NCBI RefSeq assembly: GCF_030167925.1
Contig: NZ_JASKUT010000002.1
Span: forward strand, 930,001-994,000
Length of the DNA: 64,000 nucleotides
Source: Paenibacillus silviterrae
GTDB taxonomy: Bacteria; Bacillota; Bacilli; Paenibacillales; NBRC-103111
Direction of reading: 5' to 3'
Shown here: piece by piece, positions 42,746 to 52,040 of the stretch
Numbering within the stretch: position 1 is the first letter of the stretch
How the letters are laid out: each line of letters begins with the position of its first letter
The notes under the pieces: generated by a model
The model's database searches: none
Seen by the model: only the letters and a program-made list of their open reading frames with translations
What the model was told of the DNA's origin: nothing
Made by a program: the position numbers and the translations under genes

Positions 42746-42787
42746 AAAAAGCCTATTCCCTTGCAGCTAATTGGGAATAGGCTTTTT
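42746..42787 (-). terminator. Strong bidirectional terminator after the galactonate dehydratase
   Basis: A perfect 15-bp stem AAAAAGCCTATTCCC / GGGAATAGGCTTTTT (42746-42760 with 42773-42787). Confidence 0.92.
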
Positions 42788-42817
42788 CGTCTTCATTCAC
42801 TTATGGGTTGCAGCGTC

Positions 42818-43966
42818 TCACCACTCCGCCACGGTGCCGTCCGCATTGCGCCAGAGCGGGTTCTTCCAATCGTGGCCGATCTTGGCCATTTCGCGAACCT
42901 TCTCCTCATTGACCTCGATGCCGAGGCCAGGGCCTTGCGGAATATTAACGAAACCGTTGCTGTAACCGAACACCTTCGGGTCTACCAGGTAATCGAGCAG
43001 GTCGCTGCCCTGATTGTAATGGATGCCCAGGCTCTGCTCCTGGATGAACGCGTTCGGCGAGCAGGCGTCGACGTGCAGGCAGGCAGCCAGCGCGATGGGT
43101 CCAAGCGGACAGTGCGGTGCGAGGGCTACGTCATAAGCTTCCGCCATGGCGGCAATTTTGCGTGTCTCCATGATGCCGCCGGCGTGCGAAACGTCCGGCT
43201 GGATGATGTCGACGATGCCTTGCTGCAGCAGCTCCTTGAATCCCCAGCGTGTATACATCCGTTCGCCGGTAGCGATCGGCGCCGACGTATACTTGGCGAT
43301 CTCCTTGAGTGCTTCGTTGTTCTCCGGTAACACAGGCTCTTCGATGAACATCGGACGGAACGGTTCGAGCTCCTTGGCCAGAATCTTGGCCATAGCCTTA
43401 TGCACCCGTCCGTGGAAGTCGATGCCGATGCCGAATTGTTTGCCGCCGACTTCGCGGACGGCCGCAATACGCTCGAGCACCGCTTCCACCTTCTCGAAGG
43501 AATCGATATAGTGCAGCTCCTCTGTACCGTTCATCTTCACGGCGGTGAAGCCGGCGTCAATCTGCTTCTGTGCCGCTTCCCTCACGTCGTTCGGGCGATC
43601 ACCGCCGATCCAGTTATACACACGAATACTGTGGCGGCAGGCGCCGCCCATCAGATCGTACACCGGCGCATTGTAGTATTTCCCCTTGATGTCCCATAAC
43701 GCCTGCTCAATACCGGAGATGGCACTGGTCAGCACCGGGCCTCCGCGGTAGAAGCCCCCCCGATACATCATCTGCCAGAGGTCCTCGATGTTCATCGGAT
43801 TCTGGCCGATCAAATACGAGCTGAGCTCCTCGACTGCCGTGCGGACCGTTTCCGCCCGGCCCTCTACGACAGGCTCGCCCCATCCGACAAGGCCGTCGTC
43901 CGTCGTCATCTTGAGAAACAGCCACCGCGGAGGTACTTTGAACAGTTCGATCGATTTAATTTTCAT
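42818..43966 (-). CDS. dgoD: D-galactonate dehydratase
   Basis: A 382-residue enolase-superfamily enzyme, the same length as E. coli DgoD and similar from end to end (KIKSIELFKVPPRWLFLKM, FYRGGPVLTSAISGIEQALW, C-terminus WRNADGTVAEW). Metal ligands lie in IDFHGRVH, FIEEPV and ATGERM; the catalytic histidine is in LAPHCPLGPIAL. It converts D-galactonate to 2-keto-3-deoxygalactonate. ATG at 43966 matches the family start. It overlaps the GH2 gene by 11 bases and is the last gene of the ABC/GH2 operon. Confidence 0.94.
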   Translation of the reverse strand: MKIKSIELFKVPPRWLFLKMTTDDGLVGWGEPVVEGRAETVRTAVEELSSYLIGQNPMNIEDLWQMMYRGGFYRGGPVLTSAISGIEQALWDIKGKYYNAPVYDLMGGACRHSIRVYNWIGGDRPNDVREAAQKQIDAGFTAVKMNGTEELHYIDSFEKVEAVLERIAAVREVGGKQFGIGIDFHGRVHKAMAKILAKELEPFRPMFIEEPVLPENNEALKEIAKYTSAPIATGERMYTRWGFKELLQQGIVDIIQPDVSHAGGIMETRKIAAMAEAYDVALAPHCPLGPIALAACLHVDACSPNAFIQEQSLGIHYNQGSDLLDYLVDPKVFGYSNGFVNIPQGPGLGIEVNEEKVREMAKIGHDWKNPLWRNADGTVAEW

Positions 43967-46739
43967 CTGTAACCCCACTCCCTTCATTCGCAATATCAAT
44001 AAGTCGATGCAGCACATGCACAGCCATGGGCTGATTGCGGTACGCTTCGATCAGCTTCCAAGTCACAATCGTGACGTAACCGATGCCGAGCGGATGGCGA
44101 ACGATGGAGCCGCCGTTCTGCCCGAGCCAGCCCTGAAAGTACCCTGCGATCACTTCGCCTGCTTCCGCTGTACCCGGGTTACCGAACATGTTGACGGTAC
44201 GCTTGACCCCCACCTTCTTGTAGTCCGTGAACGGCAAAACATAGTCGGGATGCAAGCCCTCCAGCTCCCAGCCCATCTCAGGCTGCAGGGGCAGACCGCC
44301 GAAGTACGCAGGGTTGACGTAATTCATCGAAGAAGCGCGGGGCCAGCTTTCACCCGGAGGCAGCTCGCGGAACGTGAACGGTCCCGATGCCGCCGATCGA
44401 TCCCCCCGCTCTGCCAGGAACAAGACGCTCCCGCCGCTGCGGGCGAATTGCTCCGCTTCAGCATCCAGACAGTCGGTGATCAGCACCGCGCCGTTCGTCG
44501 CCTCCGCTACCACGTTCCGGCCACGAGCGGCCAGAGCATTGCTGAACGCAGCTTCCATCCGGTGCGTCACCACATCAGGACCACTAACTACCCGCACGGT
44601 CCTTGGCGACATCGTCAGCTCATATTCGTTGCGAGCCACTACCCTGTCGCCGACATGCCAGGAAAGCTCCAGCCGTTCTGACATCACAGCCGTCACCTCG
44701 GGTACCGTGAATGTCAAAGCACCCTTCAGACACGCCCAAGGTCCCATGTCGTTCAATACCACTTCCCCAGACAGCCCACTTCCGGCCAGTTTCCATTTTA
44801 CTACACCGCGATAATCCGCAAGCTGATCATCCGTCAGCAACAGATCCCAAGCGAGCTGCTCGCCCGCCCAGAGATTGGACCTCTCCACCTCGGCGAACAC
44901 ACAGGCAGGGCCGTTAAAGTCTATGAGCCGCTCGAAGCCCTCCTTCGGCTGTCTTAGGAAGTCGAGCCAGCCGTTCGTCTCCCATTCGATATCTGTAAAC
45001 TCCGTAACAATATAACCGCCGATCGCCGGACGCTTGCGCATTTCCTCGACGAGCGATTTCACTGCCCGGAACATGCGACGCTGTGAATGAACCGCAAGCT
45101 TCTCGAAATCGCCGAAGGTGCTGTCCAGCCCGTACTTATGCATATTGTCAAGTGCCGTCACCGGTTTTTTGTAATCATCTTGATGAGTCTCATCGCCTTG
45201 ATTGATGAACCACCACGGCTCGTTGCCATCATAATATTGCCTGAGCCGCTCCATGCTCGGCAATCCCCAGACACCGAATTCGGATACCAGAATCGGCTCT
45301 CCGCGGGAAACGTAGGGCTCCACGAAATTCGCGTTAGGATCGCCTATTACAAGCTCATCCAGATCCCGGCGCCAAGCATCCAGCTGATCCGGGCATGCAA
45401 AGTACCGGTGATGATCATTAATGTCCGTTTTGATGTGGGTCCAGCCGCTATTGTCACAGATCAGACGGGTCGGGTCCCATGCCTTGACCGTATCGAACAG
45501 CTCCGCAACATGACGCTGTTTGTCCGGATCGAACGCGAGGTCCCACTCCAGTCCCCACTCTTCGTTATAGATCGACCAGATGATGATCGACGGATGATTG
45601 TAATCACGCTTTAGCATCGCGGCCAACTCGGCCACAAACCGGCTGCGGGCGCTCTCCGTCCACTTCACGTAATTCGGCGGCTCCGCCCAGATCAGCATCC
45701 CCATCCGGTCAGCCCAGTACAGATACTCCGGCGTCTCCACCTTGATGTGCTTGCGCAGCATATTAAAGCCCATTTGCTTGGCAAGATCAAGCTCACGCCG
45801 GATATCCGATTCCGAGGAAGCCGTGTAGATCGTTTTTGGATAAAAGGCCTGATCCAGCGCTCCCCTAATATATACCGGACGATGGTTGAGCCAGATGCGG
45901 CCGTCCTTCTGCATCACTTTACGCAAGCCAAAGGTCGTCACGTATCGGTCCACGATCGTTTCGCCGTCGACGAGATTCGCTTCCAATTCATACAGATAGG
46001 GTGTCTCCGGAGACCAAAGCAGCATATCAGGCACCGGCAGCCGCCAATCGACATTATTGAATTCACCGGCTGCGTTGCTATCCCCTAACACAAGCTCACC
46101 CGAATAGCTCGCCGCCTCGAAGCCATCTTGTTCACCAAAAGCATGCGGTCTCACCTCGTAACGCAGCACACCGGCCGCCGTTCCAAGCCTCAGCTCCGCA
46201 TGAACATCGACATGCATCGCGTCGACGTCAGGCGTAACCAGCACGCGCTGCACATGCGCAGCCGAGCGTCCCTCCAGCTTCACCGATTGCCAGATGCCGC
46301 TGACACGCGTATACCAGCTGCCCTGCTTACCGATCGGGATTTCCGCATTGTCTCTCGGGTCGAACACGCTCACCGTCAGCACGTTGTTCCGCTCCATCAG
46401 GCTGGCCGGAATCCGCAGCTCGAACGGGGTGAAGCCCCCTTCGTGGTGTCCGATCTCTGTCCCGTTCCACCATACGGTGCAACGATAATCCACGGCGCCG
46501 AAGATCAAGTAATACTCTTGGGACCGATTGATGTCCTCATGTGTCACATTTCGGCGGTACCAGGCCATGCCGCTGTAACCTACCAGCTCGCCGCCCTCGC
46601 TTTGCCAGATATGCGGTACCGTGACCTCGCGCGCATCCTGCCATAGCCGTTCCTGTTGAAACCAAGCCTCTCTTTCTCCTACCTGAAGCGGATCCGTTAC
46701 AAATTGCCACGATCCGTTCAGACTCCATGTCTCCCTCAT
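43956..46739 (-). CDS. Glycoside hydrolase family 2 (beta-galactosidase-like)
   Basis: A 927-residue cytosolic glycosidase with an N-terminal sugar-binding sandwich (about 1-170), an Ig-like domain, and a TIM barrel (about 280-600). Acid/base glutamate in WSIYNEEWG (about 394), nucleophile in ILVSEFGVWG (about 487). Long C-terminal domains of ~300 residues include a Rossmann-like stretch, unlike LacZ. The dehydratase next door suggests that galactosides are substrates; beta-galacturonidase or glucuronidase activity cannot be excluded. ATG at 46739 follows GGGAGAG. Confidence 0.88.
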   Translation of the reverse strand: MRETWSLNGSWQFVTDPLQVGEREAWFQQERLWQDAREVTVPHIWQSEGGELVGYSGMAWYRRNVTHEDINRSQEYYLIFGAVDYRCTVWWNGTEIGHHEGGFTPFELRIPASLMERNNVLTVSVFDPRDNAEIPIGKQGSWYTRVSGIWQSVKLEGRSAAHVQRVLVTPDVDAMHVDVHAELRLGTAAGVLRYEVRPHAFGEQDGFEAASYSGELVLGDSNAAGEFNNVDWRLPVPDMLLWSPETPYLYELEANLVDGETIVDRYVTTFGLRKVMQKDGRIWLNHRPVYIRGALDQAFYPKTIYTASSESDIRRELDLAKQMGFNMLRKHIKVETPEYLYWADRMGMLIWAEPPNYVKWTESARSRFVAELAAMLKRDYNHPSIIIWSIYNEEWGLEWDLAFDPDKQRHVAELFDTVKAWDPTRLICDNSGWTHIKTDINDHHRYFACPDQLDAWRRDLDELVIGDPNANFVEPYVSRGEPILVSEFGVWGLPSMERLRQYYDGNEPWWFINQGDETHQDDYKKPVTALDNMHKYGLDSTFGDFEKLAVHSQRRMFRAVKSLVEEMRKRPAIGGYIVTEFTDIEWETNGWLDFLRQPKEGFERLIDFNGPACVFAEVERSNLWAGEQLAWDLLLTDDQLADYRGVVKWKLAGSGLSGEVVLNDMGPWACLKGALTFTVPEVTAVMSERLELSWHVGDRVVARNEYELTMSPRTVRVVSGPDVVTHRMEAAFSNALAARGRNVVAEATNGAVLITDCLDAEAEQFARSGGSVLFLAERGDRSAASGPFTFRELPPGESWPRASSMNYVNPAYFGGLPLQPEMGWELEGLHPDYVLPFTDYKKVGVKRTVNMFGNPGTAEAGEVIAGYFQGWLGQNGGSIVRHPLGIGYVTIVTWKLIEAYRNQPMAVHVLHRLIDIANEGSGVTDEN

Positions 46740-46759
46740 ATCTTTATCTCTCCCTCGTG

Positions 46760-47593
46760 TTACTTGATTCCGGTCATCGTGATGCCTTTGATAATATGCT
46801 TCTGGAATAAAATGAACGCGAGTATCGCCGGCAGACTAGCCAAAACGTTCGCCGCCATCGGAATAATCAGTTCAGCCGTATAGGCACTTTGGAATGTCGG
46901 GATTCCGACAGGCAGCGTCATCATTTTTTCCTCAGTAACCGCCAGGAACGGCCACAAATAGTTATTCCAGGATGTCACGAAAGTGAAAATGCCCAGCGCA
47001 GCCATGGATGAACGCGACAGCGGCAGGAATAGACTCCAGTAGATGCGGAATAAACCTGCACCGTCGATCTTCGCAGCCTCTACCAGATCCTTCGGAATGC
47101 CGTCATAAAACTGCTTCAGAATGAATACGCCGAGCGGTGCCGCCAGACTGGGCAGAATTAGCGCCGGGTAGGAGTTGATCAGGTCCAGTTCGACCATGAT
47201 TTGAAACAGCGGGATGATTTTCGCCTCAATCGGCACCATCAGCCCCATCAGAACCAACCAGAAGATCAAGGTTTTCCCCGGAAAATGCAGCCGCGACAAT
47301 GCAAAAGCGGCCAGTGAGTTCAATACGATAGTCAGCCCGGTGGTTACTAAGGCCACGAGGGTACTGTTCCAGCTCCAGCTCCAGATGGAGGCACTGCCTA
47401 GAACATACTTGAAGTTTTCTAGCGTAAATGGCGGCTTAAACAGCTCACTCATCACCGTCACGGCGCTGCCTGCAGGCTTGATCGCCGTGACGATCATCCA
47501 TACTAGCGGAATCAGCCAAATGACAGCGAGGCCAATTCCGAGGAGATAGAGCAGGAAAAGTCCCGGAGTCAGTTTGCGTAGACTGTGTGTCAT
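46760..47593 (-). CDS. Carbohydrate ABC transporter permease, MalG-type
   Basis: A 277-residue permease, six helices, EAA loop VEAAKIDGAGLFRIYWSLFLPL, terminus HIIKGITMTGIK. ATG at 47593 is preferred, 8 bases after AAGGAG and 5 bases past the stop of the partner permease; the GTG at 47602 overlaps that stop. Confidence 0.93.
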   Translation of the reverse strand: MTHSLRKLTPGLFLLYLLGIGLAVIWLIPLVWMIVTAIKPAGSAVTVMSELFKPPFTLENFKYVLGSASIWSWSWNSTLVALVTTGLTIVLNSLAAFALSRLHFPGKTLIFWLVLMGLMVPIEAKIIPLFQIMVELDLINSYPALILPSLAAPLGVFILKQFYDGIPKDLVEAAKIDGAGLFRIYWSLFLPLSRSSMAALGIFTFVTSWNNYLWPFLAVTEEKMMTLPVGIPTFQSAYTAELIIPMAANVLASLPAILAFILFQKHIIKGITMTGIK

Positions 47594-47598
47594 GAGTG

Positions 47599-48477
47599 TC
47601 ACTCCTTATTGGACAAGAACTTAAATTGAATGATAGCAAACACGATGGTTACGACGAACAGAACATATGACATCGATGAGGCAACGCCCACGTCACGTTC
47701 AATAAAACCTTTTTCATAAATATACTGCACCAGCGTCCGCGTCGAGGTCCCCGGTCCACCCTTGGTCATTAAGTAAGTCTGACCGAATAGTTTAAAGGAG
47801 GAGATCGTCTGCAGTACGACGGTCAGCAGCATAACGCTCTTAATCGACGGTAATGTGATCGACACGAATTGACGCCACGTACCCGCCCCATCAATGCGCG
47901 CCGCCTCATACAGATCCTCGGGAATTTCCTGCAGCCCGGCGAGGAACAGCACCATGTTGAAGCCGACCGTCCACCAGACGGTAGCGATAAGGATGGAAAT
48001 CCAAGCGAGCTGCGGCTGATCCAGCCAGAACACCTCGCTGACGACGCCCAGCTTATGCAGGAATGTATTTAACAGACCCGTGTACGGCTGCAAGATGAAC
48101 ACCCATATACTCGATATGACCGAGATGGATAACACGAAGGGCATAAAATACACTGAGCGTAAAAACGTCGTCCCCTTAAGACCGGCGTTGACGATTAATG
48201 CAAGCCCCAGCCCCACCACAATTAGCGTCGGGGTCGAAATCACTACGAAGTAAAACGTGTTCCACAACGCTTCCCAAAAGTATTTATCCTTCGCCATGGA
48301 TACGTAGTTGGCTGTTCCCACGAAGGTCGATTCCATAGATATAGAAACCTTATTGAAGCTAGTAATGAACCCCTTGACGATCGGATAAAGCATGAACATC
48401 GAATAGACTGCCAAGAACGGGAGCAGAAACAAATACGCCGCGATGCTCTCCCCAATCGATTTTCCTTGTTGTCTCAC
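47599..48477 (-). CDS. Sugar ABC transporter permease, MalF-type
   Basis: A 292-residue permease with EAA loop YEAARIDGAGTWRQFVSITLP and FGQTYLMTKGGPGT near the end. GTG at 48477 (MRQQGKSI) follows GGAGGTAAGG; the longer frame to 48531 would run through the terminator-like stem. Confidence 0.92.
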   Translation of the reverse strand: MRQQGKSIGESIAAYLFLLPFLAVYSMFMLYPIVKGFITSFNKVSISMESTFVGTANYVSMAKDKYFWEALWNTFYFVVISTPTLIVVGLGLALIVNAGLKGTTFLRSVYFMPFVLSISVISSIWVFILQPYTGLLNTFLHKLGVVSEVFWLDQPQLAWISILIATVWWTVGFNMVLFLAGLQEIPEDLYEAARIDGAGTWRQFVSITLPSIKSVMLLTVVLQTISSFKLFGQTYLMTKGGPGTSTRTLVQYIYEKGFIERDVGVASSMSYVLFVVTIVFAIIQFKFLSNKE

Positions 48478-48497
48478 GGCAACCTTACCTCCTCTGG

Positions 48498-48529
48498 AAA
48501 AAAGAACGTCTGGGTGAAACCACCCAGAC
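48498..48529 (-). terminator. Partial terminator between binding protein and permease genes
   Basis: A perfect 9-bp stem GTCTGGGTG / CACCCAGAC (48508-48516 with 48521-48529), followed on the minus strand by GTTCTTTTTTCC. It probably reduces permease expression relative to the binding protein. Confidence 0.75.
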
Positions 48530-48545
48530 ACCCCTCGTCCATTCC

Positions 48546-49832
48546 TTATTTAGCAAGAAGTTCGTTGATCTCCTTCTCTGCGCGTTCGAGCGTCTGCTCC
48601 GGAGTCGCTTGTCCGTTCATCATCACATTGAGGTGTTTCTTGAAAATGTCCAGTACGGCGGAAATTTTCGGCGAATTCGGCATGTAGCTTACGTAATCGG
48701 CGATTTCAACATAATCGCTGCGGTACTTAAGGCTCTTGAACTCGTCGGACTTCAGCACAGCCGGCTTACTTGGCACATGACCGGCTTTGGCCCAGGTTGC
48801 CGAGTTGGATGTGATCCAATCTGCGAATTTCAGCGCGGCGGTTTGCTTTGCCTCGTCCTTCGTCTTCTGCATCGGCAGGACAAACGTGTGGGAATCGCCC
48901 CAAGTCGCTTTACGCTCGAAAAGCTGCGGAATCGGCATGGCTACGAACTTCAACGCTTGGTTCTGCTCGAGAGAGCCGGTCATCCATGCGCCGTTGAACA
49001 TGATCGCTCCCTTGGCCGCAGTGAAGATTTCCCCACCGTTTTTCGTATTTTTCGGCCACAGATCCTCATTGACCATCTGGTTCATGAACGCCAGCGCCTG
49101 TTTTCCTTTGTCATTGTTAAACGCCGCCGTCTTTCCGTCATCGCTCAGCAGCTTGCCATTCATCTGGGAATACAGTGTCCACCAAATACGCAGCGGGGAG
49201 TCGCCATTGGATGTCGCCGCTACAGGGAACGTTCCGGCCGGCAGCTTGCCCTTGAGTGTCTGGAGACTCTTCATGAAGCCGTCTTTTCCTGCCCCGAGAT
49301 TGACTTTGCCGCTCGCGTCAAGCAGTCCCGCATCCTTCACCAGCGCTTCGTTCGCGAAGAGGATGAGAGCGTGCGTATCAAGCGGTACGGCGTAGTTTTT
49401 GCCCCCAACAATGGTCGAATTTAAAATATTCTTGCTATATGTGTTCCAATCAATACCTGCTTTTGGAGCCAATGCCCCAATCTCTTGAATCATGCCCCCT
49501 GCCGTCAGCTCCGCGAGCTTGGAAGCGTGCGCGATCGCCACATCCGGTGCCTGGTTGGATGCAATGCTCGTCTGCAGCTTTGTGTAGTATTCCTCCGCTT
49601 TCAGGTTGAGGATTTCCACTTGAATGCCAGGGTTTGCGGCATTAAATTTCGTTACCATTTCCTTCATGAAGTCACCGTCGCCGCCACTGAATGGTGCCCA
49701 GTACTTCAATTGAACCGGAGCCGCTGTATTGGAACCGCCTTCATTTGTCTCTTTCGCAGGCGCCTTACCACAGCCTGCCAGCATACCCGCCACCAATACC
49801 GTGCTCAATACCAAGCCGCTTACTTTCTTCAT
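48546..49832 (-). CDS. ABC transporter sugar-binding lipoprotein
   Basis: A 428-residue family 1 solute-binding protein. Signal peptide with lipobox MLAGCG (Cys about 21) and an Asn/Gly-rich linker. Typical lobes with LKYWAPFSGGDGDFMKEMV and later GAIMFNGAWMTGSLEQN. First gene of the GH2/dgoD operon. A 13-base motif shared with the regulator promoter lies in its upstream region. Confidence 0.93.
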   Translation of the reverse strand: MKKVSGLVLSTVLVAGMLAGCGKAPAKETNEGGSNTAAPVQLKYWAPFSGGDGDFMKEMVTKFNAANPGIQVEILNLKAEEYYTKLQTSIASNQAPDVAIAHASKLAELTAGGMIQEIGALAPKAGIDWNTYSKNILNSTIVGGKNYAVPLDTHALILFANEALVKDAGLLDASGKVNLGAGKDGFMKSLQTLKGKLPAGTFPVAATSNGDSPLRIWWTLYSQMNGKLLSDDGKTAAFNNDKGKQALAFMNQMVNEDLWPKNTKNGGEIFTAAKGAIMFNGAWMTGSLEQNQALKFVAMPIPQLFERKATWGDSHTFVLPMQKTKDEAKQTAALKFADWITSNSATWAKAGHVPSKPAVLKSDEFKSLKYRSDYVEIADYVSYMPNSPKISAVLDIFKKHLNVMMNGQATPEQTLERAEKEINELLAK

Positions 49833-49884
49833 CGTGCCCGTGCCCCTCTCGGTTTGTCATCGCTTTCACACTTATTATTACACA

Positions 49885-49897
49885 TATTGTTGTTATA
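49885..49897 (-). promoter_or_regulatory. Candidate operator of the ArsR-like regulator (binding-protein promoter)
   Basis: TATTGTTGTTATA, differing at one of 13 bases from the motif at 50903-50915. It lies ~55 bases before the lipoprotein ATG. Confidence 0.45.
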
Positions 49898-49952
49898 TTT
49901 CAAGTATTATTATTATAAAAAGATGCAGTTGTTTTTTCCACCCCGTTCAGCT

Positions 49953-50876
49953 TTACCTGTTGCGTCCCGGAGTGTACTTGACTTTCATAAGCAGGTCCTG
50001 CTCGTAATTGCCGAATTTCCGGCCGAAGATGTTCATCCCCCCGACATTCGTCGCATCCTTCTTCACACCGAGACGCACGGAAATATAAGGCTTGTCATGA
50101 AGCCTCAGATCCAGGATGCTTATGGTTGAACTAGGCAGACCGTCGATATAACTGCCCTCTGTATTAGTTTTCCATGTTTTGAGCATCCCATACTGCGTAT
50201 TATTCGTCCCCCACCAGGATGGCGTCAGAAAGCCGCGCTCTCCACCAAAATCGCCGGGGGAGGTCCATGTTCCGATTTCTACCCCGTTGATCCAGCAAGT
50301 GATGTCGGATGGCCAATCCAGCTTATGGTAGGGGGCCTCCGAACACAGCTCGAGCGACAGATCCAGCTCCTCAACCTTGGCGCCGTATGGCAGACGGTTC
50401 GGAAACTGATACTCGATGAAGCCGGAGCGAATCCAGAGCAGCTGCGCCCGCTTTCGGTCCAGCTCGTAGAACGAACGGGGGTCATCCTGCGTGAGGAGGA
50501 TCCCCTCCTCGCTCAGCAGGCCGCACGTCGGCTCCACCTCGCAATTGACGAATTCACCGATAGGCAGCTCCATGAGTAGCTCATGCTCCTCCTGTCGCTC
50601 CCGCTCGGTCAGATTAATGATGATGCGGTCGTATTTCTTCGAATTGACCTTCTGCGTACCGCGGCCGGGAACGATCTCCGTGGAGATGATGCCGGCATCC
50701 TCCAGCTTCTTAATGTTGACGGCGGCAGTCGAGAACGGCAGACTCATCCGCTCGGCGATTTCGTTGACGTTCAGCGGCTCCTCGCTCAGAATCCGGACGA
50801 TCTCCATTCGATGCTCGTGCGACAGGGCTTTGCACACTTCCAAGGCCTCTTGTAGAGTTAATTCTAAAGTACGCAT
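49953..50876 (-). CDS. ArsR-type winged-helix regulator with large C-terminal domain
   Basis: A 307-residue protein. Residues ~10-85 form an ArsR-like winged helix (CKALSHEHRMEIVRIL, PLNVNEIAERMSLPFSTAAVNIKKL). No metal-site cysteine pair is seen. Residues ~110-307 form a beta-rich domain containing PTCGLLSEEG, WINGVEIGTWTSPGDFGG and other Trp/Gly-rich segments that could bind a carbohydrate. ATG at 50876 follows AAGGGGAT. It lies between the transport operon and the divergent aldolase, so it is the likely galactoside-locus repressor. Confidence 0.85.
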   Translation of the reverse strand: MRTLELTLQEALEVCKALSHEHRMEIVRILSEEPLNVNEIAERMSLPFSTAAVNIKKLEDAGIISTEIVPGRGTQKVNSKKYDRIIINLTERERQEEHELLMELPIGEFVNCEVEPTCGLLSEEGILLTQDDPRSFYELDRKRAQLLWIRSGFIEYQFPNRLPYGAKVEELDLSLELCSEAPYHKLDWPSDITCWINGVEIGTWTSPGDFGGERGFLTPSWWGTNNTQYGMLKTWKTNTEGSYIDGLPSSTISILDLRLHDKPYISVRLGVKKDATNVGGMNIFGRKFGNYEQDLLMKVKYTPGRNR

Positions 50877-50902
50877 GAGAATATCCCCTTTTTTATGACA
50901 AC

Positions 50903-50917
50903 TATTATTGTTATAAT
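50903..50917. promoter_or_regulatory. Candidate operator/promoter between regulator and aldolase genes
   Basis: TATTATTGTTATA (50903-50915) overlaps a TATAAT (50912-50917) on the plus strand. The wider ACAAC-N4-ATTGT region is a partial inverted repeat. Direct repeats of CTTGTA follow. Confidence 0.45.
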
Positions 50918-51027
50918 ATACTTGTACTTGTACTGTACCGATTCTCCGTTCAAAAAGCAAGCGGGAGAAAACGTTTTGCCAGCAAATCATCGTTGGACTA
51001 TATGCAATTCATCGGGGGCGGTTATCA

Positions 51028-51678
51028 GTGGAACGCGAGCAAGGGTTGACGCTGCTTCAAGAAACGAAAATCATAGCCATTGTTCGAGGGGTAGAAAGCT
51101 CTCATATCGAAGGCGTGGCACAGGCACTTCTGGAAGGCGGCGTGAAGTTGATGGAGGTGACGTTGAACACGGCAGGAGCCGAAGCTATGATCGGCTCGCT
51201 ACAGACAAAGTTCGGCGATCGAATGTATATTGGTGCCGGCACGGTGCTTGGTGTGGAGGATGCCAAACGTGCCATAGCTGCTGGAGCCGGGTACCTGGTT
51301 ACGCCGAATACGGATGAGGCTGTGATCCGCTTTGCGGCGAAACAGGGCCTTCCCTGCTTCCCGGGGGCGATGACCCCGACGGAAGTCGTACGTGCGTGGA
51401 AGACGGGTGCGACCGCCATCAAGATTTTCCCAAGTGCCAGCTTGGGCATCGGGTACATCAAGGAACTGATGGGACCGCTTCGTCATATCCCGATGATCGC
51501 TGTCGGTGGGGTAACCGAGGAGAACATCGCCGATTTCATTCACCTCGGCTGTCATGGCGTTGGCATCGGAGGCTCGCTCGTGAACCCGAAGGAGATTGCC
51601 GCAGGCAACTTCAACAGCATGAGAGAGAAGGCCGCTCGCCTCGTCGCCGGGGTACAGGCAGGCTTACAAGACAAGTAA
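51028..51678 (+). CDS. KDPG/KDPGal aldolase (Eda/DgoA family)
   Basis: A 216-residue class I aldolase with IIAIVRG near the N-terminus (glutamate in LMEVTLNT), VTPNTDE, and the Schiff-base lysine in ATAIKIFPSA (about 133). It splits 2-keto-3-deoxy-6-phospho-gluconate or -galactonate to pyruvate and glyceraldehyde 3-phosphate; the dgoD neighbour favours the galacto form. GTG at 51028 has only a weak GGGGGCGG before it. Divergent from the ArsR-like regulator. No sugar-acid kinase lies in this locus. Confidence 0.92.
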   Translation: MEREQGLTLLQETKIIAIVRGVESSHIEGVAQALLEGGVKLMEVTLNTAGAEAMIGSLQTKFGDRMYIGAGTVLGVEDAKRAIAAGAGYLVTPNTDEAVIRFAAKQGLPCFPGAMTPTEVVRAWKTGATAIKIFPSASLGIGYIKELMGPLRHIPMIAVGGVTEENIADFIHLGCHGVGIGGSLVNPKEIAAGNFNSMREKAARLVAGVQAGLQDK

Positions 51679-51767
51679 GGGTATATCATCCAGACGGTGC
51701 GGTCTATATCTTTCGCAGCGAGGTCGCCCAATAATACCAAAATACGTTTCATAAATCTCTCGATGGA

Positions 51768-51803
51768 AAAGGCCGACATCCCTAAGGGTGCCGGCCTTTT
51801 CAT
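51768..51803. terminator. Bidirectional terminator between aldolase and small genes
   Basis: AAAAGGCCGACA pairs with TGCCGGCCTTTT (one mismatch) around a short loop with CCCTAAGGG. Confidence 0.85.
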
Positions 51804-51804
51804 A

Positions 51805-52011
51805 TTACGGATAGCTGATTTCAATCTCGCCACTTTTGCATTTTTGGATGTACTCGGACATAGCTGCCTTCGATTTTTCTGTGTGTGTGCTCGATACCGT
51901 GTGAATCCCTGTCGGTTCTGTGGCTAGAACTTCCTTTACACCTGCAGCGCCTACAGTAACACGAATTGCTTGTCCAGTAGAATTTCGGACAGTCATCAAT
52001 TTTCTCGACAT
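51805..52011 (-). CDS. Small protein of unknown function (68 residues)
   Basis: Starts MSRKLMTVRNSTGQAIRVTV and ends EYIQKCKSGEIEISYP. ATG at 52011 is preceded by AAGGGATGTGAT. No signal peptide or membrane segment. Not recognised; soluble and beta-rich at the N-terminus. It lies 29 bases after the GNAT-like gene and is probably co-transcribed, so the two may work together. Confidence 0.6.
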   Translation of the reverse strand: MSRKLMTVRNSTGQAIRVTVGAAGVKEVLATEPTGIHTVSSTHTEKSKAAMSEYIQKCKSGEIEISYP

Positions 52012-52040
52012 AAGATCACATCCCTTACTTATAGTATACC

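Noticed and set aside
42761..44681. Plus-strand frames of 189 and 297 codons
   Set aside because: Antisense to dgoD and the GH2 gene, whose motifs are unambiguous.
48609..50129. Long plus-strand frames (271 and 214 codons)
   Set aside because: Antisense to the binding-protein and regulator genes, with no ribosome sites and shadow-like composition.
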